Numbered from the stretch's first letter, positions 24,171 through 34,092 are shown. The stretch: DNA of 64,000 nt from Candidatus Poribacteria bacterium (GCA_022827625.1 JAJEIE010000023.1:60124-124123); one strand, 5' to 3'. Numbers and translations are program-made. Notes: generated by a model from the letters alone, not told the origin.

Positions 24171-25019
24171 ATGAACCCGCTATGTTTAGAACACTGTTTG
24201 ACTGAGTCAGAAAAACAGCAATTTGAAGAGAACGGTTTCTTTGCGGTTGAGGATGCCATCCCCCAGGAGATGGTTGATAGACTCATCGCTGCTGTTGACC
24301 GAGTTGGAGCGGAGCATTTAGGTAAAGAGGAACTTCCAACCGATGCGCGCTTCAATCTCCTCGATTTCGTCGGCAGAGACGAAGCCTTTATTGAATTGCT
24401 CGATTGGCACACAACTTTCCCAAAAGTGTGGGGCATTTTGGGATGGAACATTAAGCTCTACCATTCTCACTTCATTGTGATGCCACCACTTCCGCCAGAA
24501 GAACGCGATCAATCTAAACGCCTCGGTTGGCACCAGGATAGTGGTAGACTCAACTTCGAGTTGGAGGGAAACCCGCGCCCACGCGTATCGTTGAAAGTCG
24601 CATTTTTCCTCACCGATACATCTATTCCCGGACGCGGCAACTTCTCCGTGATACCGGGCAGCCAAAAATGGAACTCAGTTGAGATGCCTGAAGATAAAAC
24701 CGCGGATCCTGAAAACGCAACACCGGTCTTCGCCAAACCGGGCACCGCCGTCTTTTTTGACCGAAGACTCTGGCACGCCGCAGGACGTAATACCTCCGAT
24801 GTCGTTCGTAAAGTCCTCTTCTATGGCTATAGCTACCGTTGGTTGCAACCTCGCGACGATATGACCGTGGAACACTGGATGGAAAGCTCTGACCCAATCC
24901 GTCAGCAGATTTTGGGAAAAAGCACGGGTGGACACGGTTACACCTCTCCCGGTGAAAAGGACGTACCCCTTCGCACATGGATTCAGGAAAACCTCGGTTC
25001 TGAGGCGGTCGCGCGTTAG
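24171..25019 (+). CDS. Phytanoyl-CoA dioxygenase (PhyH) family protein
   Basis: The 282-residue product is a probable Fe(II)/2-oxoglutarate oxygenase. The iron ligands are recognisable as H and D in LGWHQDSGRL (about residues 121-127) and the distal His in RRLWHAAGRN (about 203), with a following Arg for 2-oxoglutarate. The N-terminus (LTESEKQQFEENGFFAVEDAIPQEMVDRL) is the standard PhyH opening. ATG 24171 has GGGGA 5-6 nt upstream. PhyH families hydroxylate many small substrates, so the substrate is not predictable. A second PhyH gene occurs at 37770. Confidence 0.85.
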   Translation: MNPLCLEHCLTESEKQQFEENGFFAVEDAIPQEMVDRLIAAVDRVGAEHLGKEELPTDARFNLLDFVGRDEAFIELLDWHTTFPKVWGILGWNIKLYHSHFIVMPPLPPEERDQSKRLGWHQDSGRLNFELEGNPRPRVSLKVAFFLTDTSIPGRGNFSVIPGSQKWNSVEMPEDKTADPENATPVFAKPGTAVFFDRRLWHAAGRNTSDVVRKVLFYGYSYRWLQPRDDMTVEHWMESSDPIRQQILGKSTGGHGYTSPGEKDVPLRTWIQENLGSEAVAR

Positions 25020-25031
25020 AACACAAAAGCA

Positions 25032-25056
25032 ATGGGCGGGAGCCAAACCCGCCCAT
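25032..25056. terminator. GC-rich hairpin after the PhyH gene
   Basis: ATGGGCGGG (25032-25040) and CCCGCCCAT (25048-25056) form a perfect 9-bp stem with loop AGCCAAA, 12 nt past the stop. An AAATAAA tail rather than a T run follows, so it may end or stabilise the transcript. The rest of the 293-nt gap to 25312 shows only a TATACT-like box near 25160. Confidence 0.5.
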
Positions 25057-25312
25057 AAATAAACCTCTCACAAAGTCCCAACCCAACGGAAATCGAGACG
25101 CTCCAGAAATTAAATCCGCCTACCTTTTCATTTGTGTGGCAATTCCAGAAAAGAAAATTGTATACTTTCTATTGGATAACACCACACACAATTTTCTAAA
25201 ACACCCAAGAAGAGCAGCCGTGAACTTCATGTAAACATTTCGCTAGCTGCTAACGTTTGCATACGTCAGAAACTATCCGCTAAGAGATAAAGAAAAGGAG
25301 TTGCAAATCGCC

Positions 25313-27556
25313 ATGAAAACATTTCTCTGCCTGCTAACGTTCCTTTTCGTGCCAACCGTCGCCTTTTCCCAAACAGGCATCATCGAAGGCACCGTCTATA
25401 ACAACATCACACAGGAACCGTTAGTAGATGCAGAAGTCCGAATTGTTCAGACCGATGAACGTCAAAAAACAGATGAAAATGGAAAGTTCGTTTTCAGTAC
25501 CGTTCCTGAGGGTGCTTACACCTTAGTTATAACTTCATCTGATACCGAATTAACACAAGAAACCTCAATTCTCGTTGTAGCCGGAGAGACTTCAAAGCCA
25601 GAGATTTACGCCAGTACAACGCAGTACCGTCTTGACGAGGTCGAGGTAACCGGTGAACGTGATCCGAAAACCGTCAGCAAAAAAAGCATTCAATCACAAG
25701 AAATTACACGCCTCCCCGGCACAGGTGGCGACGCGCTCCGCGCCCTACCCGCTATCCCAGGTATTGGGGTCGCAAACGATTTTAGCGGAGCACTCTATAT
25801 TCGAGGCGGCTCCGATGAAGATAACCTCTATTACTTCGATAGGGTCCCTGTCGGTTATCCTTACCATTTTGGAGGACTCGTCTCGTCCTTAAGCTCCGAA
25901 ATTATCGATCGAATTGATGTCTACGCTGGGGGCTATGGTGCCGAGTATGGCGTGGATTCCCAAGCTGTCATTGACATCTACTCACAGGACAATAGCCGCG
26001 CGAATTTGGGTGGAAAGTTTAATCTCAACCTCCTCTACTCCGAGGGACTTCTTGAAGGCAAAATCGGTGAAAACGGGTTCTGGTACGCCGCGGGCCGTAG
26101 AAGCTACATTGACCTCTTCATCGGCTCACTATCCTTCGACGCTGGTGCCATCACCGCTTTTCCGCGTTTCTGGGATTACCAACTCAAAGCAGGGTACGAT
26201 CTCAATGAAAAACATCAACTCTTTTTTAACCTTTTTGCCTCTGGAGACCAGTTCGCCCTAAAACTGGACGGTGAAGACGTAGACGAAGACTTTAGAGGAA
26301 ACGTCAGTTTTGAGAGCGGTTTTGAAGGGGCAGGCCTCCATCTCCGTTCACTCCTGACAGATCGGCTTACCTCCTATCTATCGCTCACCCGTTCAGACTT
26401 TTTGTTTGATGTCAATTCCGGTCCAACATTCTCCCTGAAAATCGATGCCCCGACCTACACCCTCCGCGAAGATATTACTTATGAGTTAAATCCCAGACAT
26501 CGCTTGGAATCAGGGTTAATTCTTGGACTCGAACCCGGACAGGTTACTGGTACTTTCACCCGGATACCCGATGAAGGTGAAGTTGATTTTGACATCCGAT
26601 TCGAGGAAAGGGTCGCTTTAGACGAATATGTTCGCGGACAACGTATCGAAGGCTATTTTCAAGACCGATACACCGCACTCCCCTTCTTATCGGTTGTGCT
26701 TGGGATCCGGTTCGACTATTTCAACCGCATTGATGAACTCTCTATCCAACCGCGAGGCAGCCTGCTCGTCGAACTTCCCAACGGTTCTGAACTCCAATTC
26801 GCTTACGGAATTTACAATCAGACACCCCTGCCAGCATTGCTATCTCCGAGTATAGGAAACCCAGCGCTAAAGTCAAGTCAGGCAAGCCACTATATTCTTG
26901 AACTTAAACGGCAGCTTTCACAAGACACAGAGATCAAAATGGCGGCTTATTACAAAGACTTGACAGGCTTGGCGACTGTTGATGAGGAGGTCGCCTACCT
27001 GAATCAAGGGGTCGGTTATGCCCAGGGTGCCGAAATTTTTCTGCGGAACCGAAGTGGCGAACGGTTTTTCGGTTGGATTTCCTACGCCTACGCGCGCTCT
27101 GAACGCCGCGATCGTCCTGGTGAACCCTATCGTCCCTACTCGTTTGACCAGACCCACGTTGCCACACTCGCCGCAAGTTACAAACTTACACCTACCTGGG
27201 AATTTGGTGCCAAATGGCAATACCGGAGCGGTAACCCCTATACGCCTCGTGAAGGCGCAACCCTCCAACTTGACCCAAGGAATGGAAATCCTATTTATGT
27301 CCCAATTTTTGCAGAAACCTACTCAGACAGGCTACCCCCATACCATAGATTGGATCTACGCGTCAGTAAAACCTTCCAATTCGGTAACTGGAAACTCGGG
27401 ACATTTCTCGAACTCTTGAACGCTTACAACCGCGCAAACCTGCTCGACTTCAATTATCCCGAGGATTGCCTAACACCAGAAGACTGCCGTGAAAGACGAA
27501 ACGACATCAATCAATTACCCATCGTCCCTTATTTAGGAATTACAGCGGAATTCTAA
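25313..27556 (+). CDS. TonB-dependent outer-membrane receptor with carboxypeptidase-regulatory domain
   Basis: The start is the ATG at 25313 (AGGAG 12 nt upstream). The 747-residue protein has a signal peptide ending AFSQ (about residue 20), then a CarboxypepD_reg-like domain (GIIEGTVYNNITQEPLVDAEVRI, residues about 22-95). A plug domain follows (GGDALRALPAIPGIG, YIRGGSDEDNLYYFDRVPVGYPYHFGGLVS, YAGGYGAEYG), then a beta-barrel ending in an aromatic-rich C-terminus (LGITAEF). This architecture matches receptors for large ligands such as glycans or peptides. A paralogue lies 22 nt downstream and TonB itself follows the next gene, suggesting an uptake or secretion locus. The ligand is unknown. 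Confidence 0.9.
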   Translation: MKTFLCLLTFLFVPTVAFSQTGIIEGTVYNNITQEPLVDAEVRIVQTDERQKTDENGKFVFSTVPEGAYTLVITSSDTELTQETSILVVAGETSKPEIYASTTQYRLDEVEVTGERDPKTVSKKSIQSQEITRLPGTGGDALRALPAIPGIGVANDFSGALYIRGGSDEDNLYYFDRVPVGYPYHFGGLVSSLSSEIIDRIDVYAGGYGAEYGVDSQAVIDIYSQDNSRANLGGKFNLNLLYSEGLLEGKIGENGFWYAAGRRSYIDLFIGSLSFDAGAITAFPRFWDYQLKAGYDLNEKHQLFFNLFASGDQFALKLDGEDVDEDFRGNVSFESGFEGAGLHLRSLLTDRLTSYLSLTRSDFLFDVNSGPTFSLKIDAPTYTLREDITYELNPRHRLESGLILGLEPGQVTGTFTRIPDEGEVDFDIRFEERVALDEYVRGQRIEGYFQDRYTALPFLSVVLGIRFDYFNRIDELSIQPRGSLLVELPNGSELQFAYGIYNQTPLPALLSPSIGNPALKSSQASHYILELKRQLSQDTEIKMAAYYKDLTGLATVDEEVAYLNQGVGYAQGAEIFLRNRSGERFFGWISYAYARSERRDRPGEPYRPYSFDQTHVATLAASYKLTPTWEFGAKWQYRSGNPYTPREGATLQLDPRNGNPIYVPIFAETYSDRLPPYHRLDLRVSKTFQFGNWKLGTFLELLNAYNRANLLDFNYPEDCLTPEDCRERRNDINQLPIVPYLGITAEF

Positions 27557-27578
27557 CCATTTTTCAGAGCACAGGAAC

Positions 27579-29687
27579 GTGAGATATATATTAATTCTTT
27601 TCATGCTGATAGGAACATCGAATGCCTTTACGCAAACCGATGATAACGGTGTTAAATCAGACTCAACAGAGAGTGATGCATCAGATGATGTTGCCACCTT
27701 AGACGTAATCAAGATTGAAGCCCAACCGTTAGAGAAGAAACCGCGCCATACCTTCAGTGGAAGGGCAATCCGGAGTGCGATGGGGAGCGGTGGAGATCCG
27801 ATTCGCGTGCTAAACAGACTCCCAAGTGTCGGTCTCCTAAATGATTTCGTCGGAATCCTCTCTGTCCGCGGGGGCGGACCTGAAGACAATCTTTACTACT
27901 TCGATCGATTACCGTTGGGTTATCCATACCACCTCCAAGGAATCGTTTCAACGGTCAACGCTGAAGTGATTGAAAATATTGAGGTGTACCCCGGTGGATA
28001 CGGCGTAGAATTCGGTTCCGACTCACAAGCCGTGATTGACATCCACTCCCGCACGAAAACCGATACACCTTTCGGTGGAACAGTCAATTTTAATCCAGTA
28101 TATGGACAATTTTTCCTTGAAGGAAACGTAGGGCAACGCGGATATTGGTATGCCTTTGGACGGCGGAGTTATATGGAGCCGCTCTTTGAGTTGCTACCGC
28201 GTCTGTTGGACATCGAGAGCGACGTGGTAACCGAGGTACCGCGTTTCTGGAGTTATCAGGGAAAAGCAGTCTATCAATTAAGCAGCATTCACAGGTTAGT
28301 TATCAATACCATCGCGGCAGACGATTCCGCTAAATTCAATTTTACTTCGGATGAAGTGTCTGAAAGCGATCTGCCGGGTACGCTTAGTTCGGATAACCCG
28401 TTTGATTCACAGGGCATCCACCTTTATTCTCAGAAAGAGAATCAGTTCAGTTCCGTTGTATCGCTGACGCGCTCGTTTTCGCGCACAGAACTTAGTTTTG
28501 GCGAAGGCTATCTCTATCGAAATACCGAAAGCGTCTATGCTCTACGGGGCGACCTTGAGTATTGGGCTAAGTTTCCAAAAACGCTATTGGAGTCGGGTTT
28601 CGTCCTTTCGCGTCTCCCTTCAACATTGATTAGCAACGGTGCGCGTCCACCTGAAGAAGGGGATCCGGACTATAACTTCAGACTCAAACGAGATGGAGAG
28701 AAAATTTTTACCTCCACACCTACAATCTCGCACCGCCTTGAAGGATATTTGCAAGCAATCCAGCAACTGCCTTCCTTCCGTTATGCTGACCTCTACGCCA
28801 CTGTCGGGATGCGAACGAGTTACTTCAATCTGATAGACACGTTTTCACTGCAGCCGCGTGGGCTCCTCGGTGTAACACTCGGACCGGGTTTCGCGAATGT
28901 CGATGGACTTTCGCTTTTCCCTGTAGACCTGCGCTTCATGTACGGCATTTACATCCAAAACCCACAACCCTATCAAGTGTTGCTCGGGCAGGAGAACCCA
29001 GAAATCACTCCCAGTTTGGCAAAGCATTATGTTATAACCCTGCAAAAAGAACTTAGGCCCCAGAAACCCTTAGTTTCGCAGATGAGAGCTGGCATCACCG
29101 GTTATTACAAAGACCTTCGAGATATGATTACCTACAATGAATCCGAAAGCCGCTATCAGAATCGGCGGACTGGATACGTAAGAGGGATTGAGATTTCATT
29201 GGAACATGAAATCGGGGACACCTTTCGGAGTTGGCTCTCCTATGCCTATACCATCTCCAAACGTCAAGACTCCTCAAGGGACAAGGAACGCTTTTATATG
29301 TATAGCACGCCACACGTTTTGGGAATCGGTCTGAATTATCTATTAGGATCTTGGGAATTCGGTGCGAATTGGCAATATAAGAGCGGGGTTTTGTATTCAC
29401 CGCTGTTAGACAGAGAGCCGTATACCAACCCGTTTACTAAAAATGAAACATGGCTGCCGATTTACGGTGAGCCAGAACGTACAGCAGCATATCATCGCTT
29501 GGATTTACGGTTCCACTTTACCATCTTTCAGATCGAGAATTGGAAAGGTGGATTTACCTTTGAACTATGGAACGCTTATAACCGCACCAATATCCTTCAA
29601 GTTCGCTATAACCCAAACTTTACAAAAGAGATTCCAATTGCCCAATTACCTATAGTCCCATTCTTCGCGGCAACCCTTGAATTCTGA
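27579..29687 (+). CDS. TonB-dependent outer-membrane receptor, paralogue
   Basis: This 702-residue receptor begins at a GTG at 27579, with AGGA just upstream, and has a signal peptide (MRYILILFMLIGTSNAFTQ). It lacks the carboxypeptidase-regulatory domain of its neighbour. The plug is closely similar: DPIRVLNRLPSVG, VRGGGPEDNLYYFDRLPLGYPYHLQGIVS and YPGGYGVEFGSDSQAVIDI. The barrel shares YKSGVLYSPL- and WNAYNRTNI-type strands and ends in LEF. The strong resemblance and the 22-nt spacing indicate a tandem duplication in one transcript. It may form a pair with specialised ligands or a heteromeric receptor. Confidence 0.9.
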   Translation: MRYILILFMLIGTSNAFTQTDDNGVKSDSTESDASDDVATLDVIKIEAQPLEKKPRHTFSGRAIRSAMGSGGDPIRVLNRLPSVGLLNDFVGILSVRGGGPEDNLYYFDRLPLGYPYHLQGIVSTVNAEVIENIEVYPGGYGVEFGSDSQAVIDIHSRTKTDTPFGGTVNFNPVYGQFFLEGNVGQRGYWYAFGRRSYMEPLFELLPRLLDIESDVVTEVPRFWSYQGKAVYQLSSIHRLVINTIAADDSAKFNFTSDEVSESDLPGTLSSDNPFDSQGIHLYSQKENQFSSVVSLTRSFSRTELSFGEGYLYRNTESVYALRGDLEYWAKFPKTLLESGFVLSRLPSTLISNGARPPEEGDPDYNFRLKRDGEKIFTSTPTISHRLEGYLQAIQQLPSFRYADLYATVGMRTSYFNLIDTFSLQPRGLLGVTLGPGFANVDGLSLFPVDLRFMYGIYIQNPQPYQVLLGQENPEITPSLAKHYVITLQKELRPQKPLVSQMRAGITGYYKDLRDMITYNESESRYQNRRTGYVRGIEISLEHEIGDTFRSWLSYAYTISKRQDSSRDKERFYMYSTPHVLGIGLNYLLGSWEFGANWQYKSGVLYSPLLDREPYTNPFTKNETWLPIYGEPERTAAYHRLDLRFHFTIFQIENWKGGFTFELWNAYNRTNILQVRYNPNFTKEIPIAQLPIVPFFAATLEF

Positions 29688-29784
29688 CAAACCTGCCCAA
29701 ATTAAAATTTATATAGTCCATTTTGCCTCCTTTTTCGTCTTTTAATACTTAATCAGATTCCTGTTTTCAAAGGAGGCAACGTTT

Positions 29785-32040
29785 GTGAGCAAGTATCTAT
29801 CTTCTTTACGACAATTCCACAGACTTACAATTTTTTTGATTGCCGTTACGCTATTGAACGGTGTTGTTAGCGCACACGCTGAACTGGACAACAAGCAGGT
29901 TAAAGCATACCGGACCTACCAAAGTATTGAGATTGATGGCGATTTAACGGAGGAGGATTGGCAGCACGCAGAGGTCATGGACCGATTCATCCAAGTCGAA
30001 CCTTATGAAGGCGAAGACCTTTCCGAACCCATGGAACTTCGAATCCTCTACGACGATGAGAACATCTACTTCGGTTTCACCTGTTACGATTCGGAGATGT
30101 CCAAACTTATTGCGAACGAGATGCGTCGGGATTCGCGCGACATACATGAAAATGACAATGTTTTTGTGCTATTGGACACATATAACGACAAACGAAGCGG
30201 CTTTTTCTTTCGGATGAATGCTCTTGGGGCAGTCCAAGACAGAGCCATCACGAACAGCGGTGATACATTTAACTCGGATTGGGATGCTGTTGTCGCCTGC
30301 AAATCCAAAATCAACGATTCCTACTGGACGGCGGAACTCAGCGTTCCCTTTAGTCAACTCCGCTTTGAAAAGAACGATCCGATGACATGGGGTATCAATG
30401 CTGGACGTGGGATCGCGCGTTCACGAGAAGAAGCAATCTGGAACCCCGTTCCTTCCTCTTACGGCGGTAGAGCCAAATACCGAACAGCACACGTCGGGAG
30501 CCTCGTCGGATTGGAAGGGATTGCACCTTCTCGAAATTTAGAAGTCCTCCCCTATATTCTGCCGGGCATTGCCCAAGTCAGTAACGACGACGCACAAATC
30601 GAAACAACTCGCGAATTTAAGGTGGGTTTTGACGCAAAATACGGTATTACTTCAAATCTCACCGCCGATGTTACCTATAACACAGACTTCGCCCAAGTTG
30701 AAGCTGATGACGAACAGGTAAATTTGACCCGATTTAGCCTCTTCTTCCCCGAAAAACGACCGTTCTTTTTGGAAGGGGCAGGACTTTTCGATTTCGGGGT
30801 CCCGCGGACGAGTTTTCGCCGCCCACCACCCATGCTCCTTTTCTATAGCCGACGTATTGGACTCGCTGAAGGAAACGCTGTTCCTATCATTTTCGGTGGT
30901 AAAACAACCGGTAAGATCGGATCTTACGGGGTCGGGCTTCTCAATGTCCTCACCGATGAATTTCACGATGACGCTACCGATGATGACCCTGTCAATGTTC
31001 CGCGGACGAATTTTTCTGTGCTTCGGCTGACGAAGGACATCGCCTTGGGCTCCCGTGTCGGTATGATGGCAGTCAATAAAGACGAATTCGGAAATTACAA
31101 CCGCGCCGGCGGCCTTGACTTCGAATATCGTCCCAGTGATCGTTTAAATGTTCGCGGCATGTGGTCCCGGACTTTTGAACCGGATGCGTCTGGACGGAAC
31201 AATGCGTGGTACCTCGGTTCCCAATGGCAAAATAATAACTTCCGTGCAGAAGGTTCATATACCGATATTGGTGACGATTTCAATCCTGCTGTCGGATATG
31301 TCCGGCGTACCGGTATCCGCCATTTCCGAAGCGAGATGCGCTGGACACCCAGACCCCAAAAATTCGGGGTCCGGCAGGTCTGGACGGGACCAGAGATGAA
31401 CTATCTGCTAAATCACGACAACGAAGTCATAGAATGGGACATCTCCTATCTCAATTGGTTTGAGTTCAACACTGGGGACTATATCCGTTTCAGCGGTAGA
31501 CGCAATTTCGAGCGATTGGATGAGATTTTCGACTTCAAGGACGGTGTAGAAATTCCAATAGGCGGCTACTACGCTAACACCTATAGTGTACGCCTCTCCA
31601 GTAATGATAGTCGAACGATTGGTGGAACGCTTGATATCGGTATCGAAGATTTCTACGACGGGAAAGTTCGCAGAGCCTCTATAGAAACCGTCCTTAAACC
31701 GAATGGGAATATCGCCATGCGGGCAGAATATCAATTTAATCAGATTGTTGACCTGCCGGTAACTTACTTTACCGACGAAAACCCGCGCCCTGTTTATGTC
31801 AATCTTTTTCGAGGGAGGCTCGACTACTCCTTTTCTACAGAACTCTTCGCGAAAGTCTTTGCACAGTGGAATACGGACGCGGACGTTGTCTCTATGAACT
31901 TCCTCATTAATTACATCTATCGTCCAGGCAGCGATTTCTATTTCGTTTTCAATCAGACTTACGATACCGATGGTGCAACAAAATCCACCCTGTTGGATTC
32001 GACCGTTGTGGCAAAGATGACCTATTGGTGGAACCCATAG
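29785..32040 (+). CDS. DUF5916-type outer-membrane protein with CBM9-like N-terminal domain
   Basis: The 751-residue protein starts at GTG 29785 with AAAGGAGG 8 nt upstream and has a signal peptide ending around VSAHA (residue 33). Residues about 40-230 resemble carbohydrate-binding family 9-like domains (IEIDGDLTEEDWQHAE, LRILYDDENIYFGFTCYD). The rest is a beta-barrel of the DUF5916 type, with NTDFAQVEADDEQVNLTRF and FFPEKRPFFLEGAGLFDFG, ending YWWNP. These proteins sit in the outer membrane and are often near TonB receptors. The downstream tonB strengthens the idea of a shared envelope uptake system. Confidence 0.85.
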   Translation: MSKYLSSLRQFHRLTIFLIAVTLLNGVVSAHAELDNKQVKAYRTYQSIEIDGDLTEEDWQHAEVMDRFIQVEPYEGEDLSEPMELRILYDDENIYFGFTCYDSEMSKLIANEMRRDSRDIHENDNVFVLLDTYNDKRSGFFFRMNALGAVQDRAITNSGDTFNSDWDAVVACKSKINDSYWTAELSVPFSQLRFEKNDPMTWGINAGRGIARSREEAIWNPVPSSYGGRAKYRTAHVGSLVGLEGIAPSRNLEVLPYILPGIAQVSNDDAQIETTREFKVGFDAKYGITSNLTADVTYNTDFAQVEADDEQVNLTRFSLFFPEKRPFFLEGAGLFDFGVPRTSFRRPPPMLLFYSRRIGLAEGNAVPIIFGGKTTGKIGSYGVGLLNVLTDEFHDDATDDDPVNVPRTNFSVLRLTKDIALGSRVGMMAVNKDEFGNYNRAGGLDFEYRPSDRLNVRGMWSRTFEPDASGRNNAWYLGSQWQNNNFRAEGSYTDIGDDFNPAVGYVRRTGIRHFRSEMRWTPRPQKFGVRQVWTGPEMNYLLNHDNEVIEWDISYLNWFEFNTGDYIRFSGRRNFERLDEIFDFKDGVEIPIGGYYANTYSVRLSSNDSRTIGGTLDIGIEDFYDGKVRRASIETVLKPNGNIAMRAEYQFNQIVDLPVTYFTDENPRPVYVNLFRGRLDYSFSTELFAKVFAQWNTDADVVSMNFLINYIYRPGSDFYFVFNQTYDTDGATKSTLLDSTVVAKMTYWWNP

Positions 32041-32074
32041 CGCGAGCAACGAAATCTGTCGGATTCTAAAAAAA

Positions 32075-32103
32075 TTGACACAAAAAAAGAAATATGGTAT
32101 AAT
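32075..32103 (+). promoter_or_regulatory. Perfect-consensus sigma70-type promoter for tonB
   Basis: TTGACA (32075-32080), a 17-nt spacer and TATAAT (32098-32103) match the sigma70 consensus in all twelve positions. It lies about 210 nt upstream of tonB. Confidence 0.85.
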
Positions 32104-32111
32104 TTAAAGTG

Positions 32112-32146
32112 CCTCTATACGCAAATTGTGCCATATTCTATAGAGG
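32112..32146 (+). promoter_or_regulatory. Hairpin at the 5' end of the tonB leader
   Basis: CCTCTATA (32112-32119) and TATAGAGG (32139-32146) form a perfect 8-bp stem with a 19-nt loop, starting almost at the expected transcription start. The remaining leader to 32313 is AT-rich and has no obvious gene. The hairpin may stabilise the message or be a regulator target. Confidence 0.5.
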
Positions 32147-32313
32147 TTATTAAACCTTCTCTTAGCATTTGATGTCAAAAATAGGTACTTGCGAATCGTA
32201 ATTGGTTTTCGTTTTTTGAGGCACTCGTTTTCGTTAAACCTCTTAGGATCAGGTTCATATAGACAGATTCCGAATCGAAATCATAGGTTCTTCTTTTTAG
32301 AGGAGGAAGACAG

Positions 32314-33264
32314 ATGAGTAGCAGAACTTCCGGTATGCTTACTGAAATGCGGCAACGTCGGGCGGAACGCAAAAAACCGAAGCGGCTTGTTGCCCTGAAG
32401 AAGGTTTCGCTGGATGCCAGTCAACAACAAGGGATTTCCACTGCGAAAGCAAACGTAGTGAAGCATCCGATCACGCAAAAACACGTCGGACGGAGTTCCA
32501 CAGCGTTTTCAGTAGCAATTGCCTTCCACGCAATTATTGGGTTTGTTATTAGCGCTTTCTTTATTGCCGAACAGATTGAGATGAATCAAGAGACATTTGA
32601 TATTAGCATCGTCACAGAAGAGCCAAAGACCAAGCGCCGACTCCGACGCAGAGAGACACCAAAGTTTGAAACAAAACCAGACCAGCAGCAAGTTATGCTT
32701 CAGCGTCCGCTAAAGACCACCACCTCACTGCCCTCAAGTGATGGGTTCGTCATCCCGCAAGGGACAGAAGCAACTGTTGACCTTTCAACACCCGGCGCGG
32801 ACGAAGGTCCGAAAATGATAGAGGTCGACCGAAATTTCGCCCAACCCTCGCGGTCATTGGAACCGGAGACAAAAGCACCCGGCTTTGAAATACAGCGTGA
32901 AGCACCGTCACTCATTAACAAACTTGATGCTGACGCTGCATTAGAAGCAGGTCCCGGATTGGGAAGTGTTGACTTCGAGCCTGAACCGGGTGTCATTGCG
33001 CCAACAATGAAGTCCCGCGGACCAAAGAAGTATCCAGATGCGGCAAAGAGAGCGGGGAAAGAAGGTAAGGTTATTCTGAAAGCGACTATCAATGAAAATG
33101 GTATCCCACGAGACATTGTAGCACTGACAAGCCTCGGGTATGGACTTGAGGAAGCGGCGATTGAGATGCTGAAGAAGAGCACCTTCCGTCCCGCTACAAA
33201 AGCTGGAGAACCGATTAGTCTGGAGGTCGAAATACCTGTTGATTTCAGGCTTAAGGAAAACTAA
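32314..33264 (+). CDS. tonB: Energy transducer TonB
   Basis: The 316-residue protein couples the proton gradient to the outer-membrane receptors upstream. It has an unusually long basic N-terminal cytoplasmic part (residues 1-60), a single membrane helix (about 64-85, FSVAIAFHAIIGFVISAFFIA) and a periplasmic spacer. The C-terminal TonB fold has KYPDAAKRAGKEGKVILKAT, ENGIPRDIV, GYGLEEAAIEMLKKSTFRPA and a final VDFRL. The YP/GxV/ATxxxG pattern is classic for TonB_C. ATG 32314 has GAGGAGG 7 nt upstream. ExbB/ExbD are not in the window. The 60-residue cytoplasmic extension is uncommon and could bind a regulator. Confidence 0.92.
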   Translation: MSSRTSGMLTEMRQRRAERKKPKRLVALKKVSLDASQQQGISTAKANVVKHPITQKHVGRSSTAFSVAIAFHAIIGFVISAFFIAEQIEMNQETFDISIVTEEPKTKRRLRRRETPKFETKPDQQQVMLQRPLKTTTSLPSSDGFVIPQGTEATVDLSTPGADEGPKMIEVDRNFAQPSRSLEPETKAPGFEIQREAPSLINKLDADAALEAGPGLGSVDFEPEPGVIAPTMKSRGPKKYPDAAKRAGKEGKVILKATINENGIPRDIVALTSLGYGLEEAAIEMLKKSTFRPATKAGEPISLEVEIPVDFRLKEN

Positions 33265-33330
33265 GAATACGACTTACCAATGCCTCGTCACCGCATTTGC
33301 CCCAGGACAGATGCCAGAAGAATCCAGAGC

Positions 33331-34092
33331 TTATCCTATTTTCAGTAAGCCTTTTGCTGCGAAATTCCGCACTAAATTGACAACAGATTGACGGGCTGTC
33401 CCGGCGATTTGGGTCTGTTCAAACGTCAGTTCTCCGATTTCCGCTGCCAGCACTTCTGCCTCTGAGGCAGACATGTTTTCAAAGAACCGATCGTGGACCG
33501 TCGCTGGCGCGTTGTGCAGTGCAACCGCTAAGGTCTGTTTGTCGAGTACTTTTAGAACGGTTTGAATCGCCTCGCTCTCCAACTTATCTAAATCCCCAAA
33601 GGTAAAGAGTTGTTCAGAAACACTATTTACCATATTGGGGTTTTTCTCTGCCAAAGCCTCCAACAATTGATTCTGTCCCGCTACATCCATGTAGGATAAT
33701 AGTTTGGCAAGATTTGCTGTGCCTTCCCCTAAGAAAGTCGTTTGTTGGAGTGTCTCCTTAATTTTAGCGATATGTTCATGCCAGATTTGAGCCGCACGCT
33801 CAGCATCAACAACCTCTGTGGCAGTTACGCTTTCAGCAATACCCACCTGCCTGTCGAAAGGTAACTGTGCGAAAAGTCTACCGGCATGTGCAGCGAGAGC
33901 ATCGCCGATGAGGGCACTCTCCAAATGCGCACACATTACAAAAAACACAGCGGCATCAGCGTCCGCTACATTTTGGAACGCCCTCAAAACAACCTGTGGA
34001 TGTGTCTCATCAAGCAAAACCACCAATTCCTTTAGCGCAGCTGCATCTAAAACGGGGGTTATCGTCTGTGCGTCTGTATTAGGAAGTGACAC
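33331..34092 (-). CDS. FliG-like protein (orphan, in purine operon)
   Basis: The 253-residue protein starts at a GTG at 34092, overlapping the end of purM by 14 nt; a longer frame would lie inside purM. The C-terminal about 110 residues match the flagellar motor switch FliG C-terminal fold: EQLFTFGDLDKLESEAIQTVL, KVLDKQTLAVALHNAPATVHDRFFENMS, and a VVNLVRNFAAKGLLKI ending. The middle region (ANLAKLLSYMDVAGQNQLLEALAEKNPNMVNSV) resembles the FliG armadillo middle domain. No other flagellar gene is present. It may be a FliG-fold protein recruited for another function, or belong to a dispersed flagellar set. Coupling to purM suggests co-expression. Confidence 0.75.
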   Translation of the reverse strand: MSLPNTDAQTITPVLDAAALKELVVLLDETHPQVVLRAFQNVADADAAVFFVMCAHLESALIGDALAAHAGRLFAQLPFDRQVGIAESVTATEVVDAERAAQIWHEHIAKIKETLQQTTFLGEGTANLAKLLSYMDVAGQNQLLEALAEKNPNMVNSVSEQLFTFGDLDKLESEAIQTVLKVLDKQTLAVALHNAPATVHDRFFENMSASEAEVLAAEIGELTFEQTQIAGTARQSVVNLVRNFAAKGLLKIG

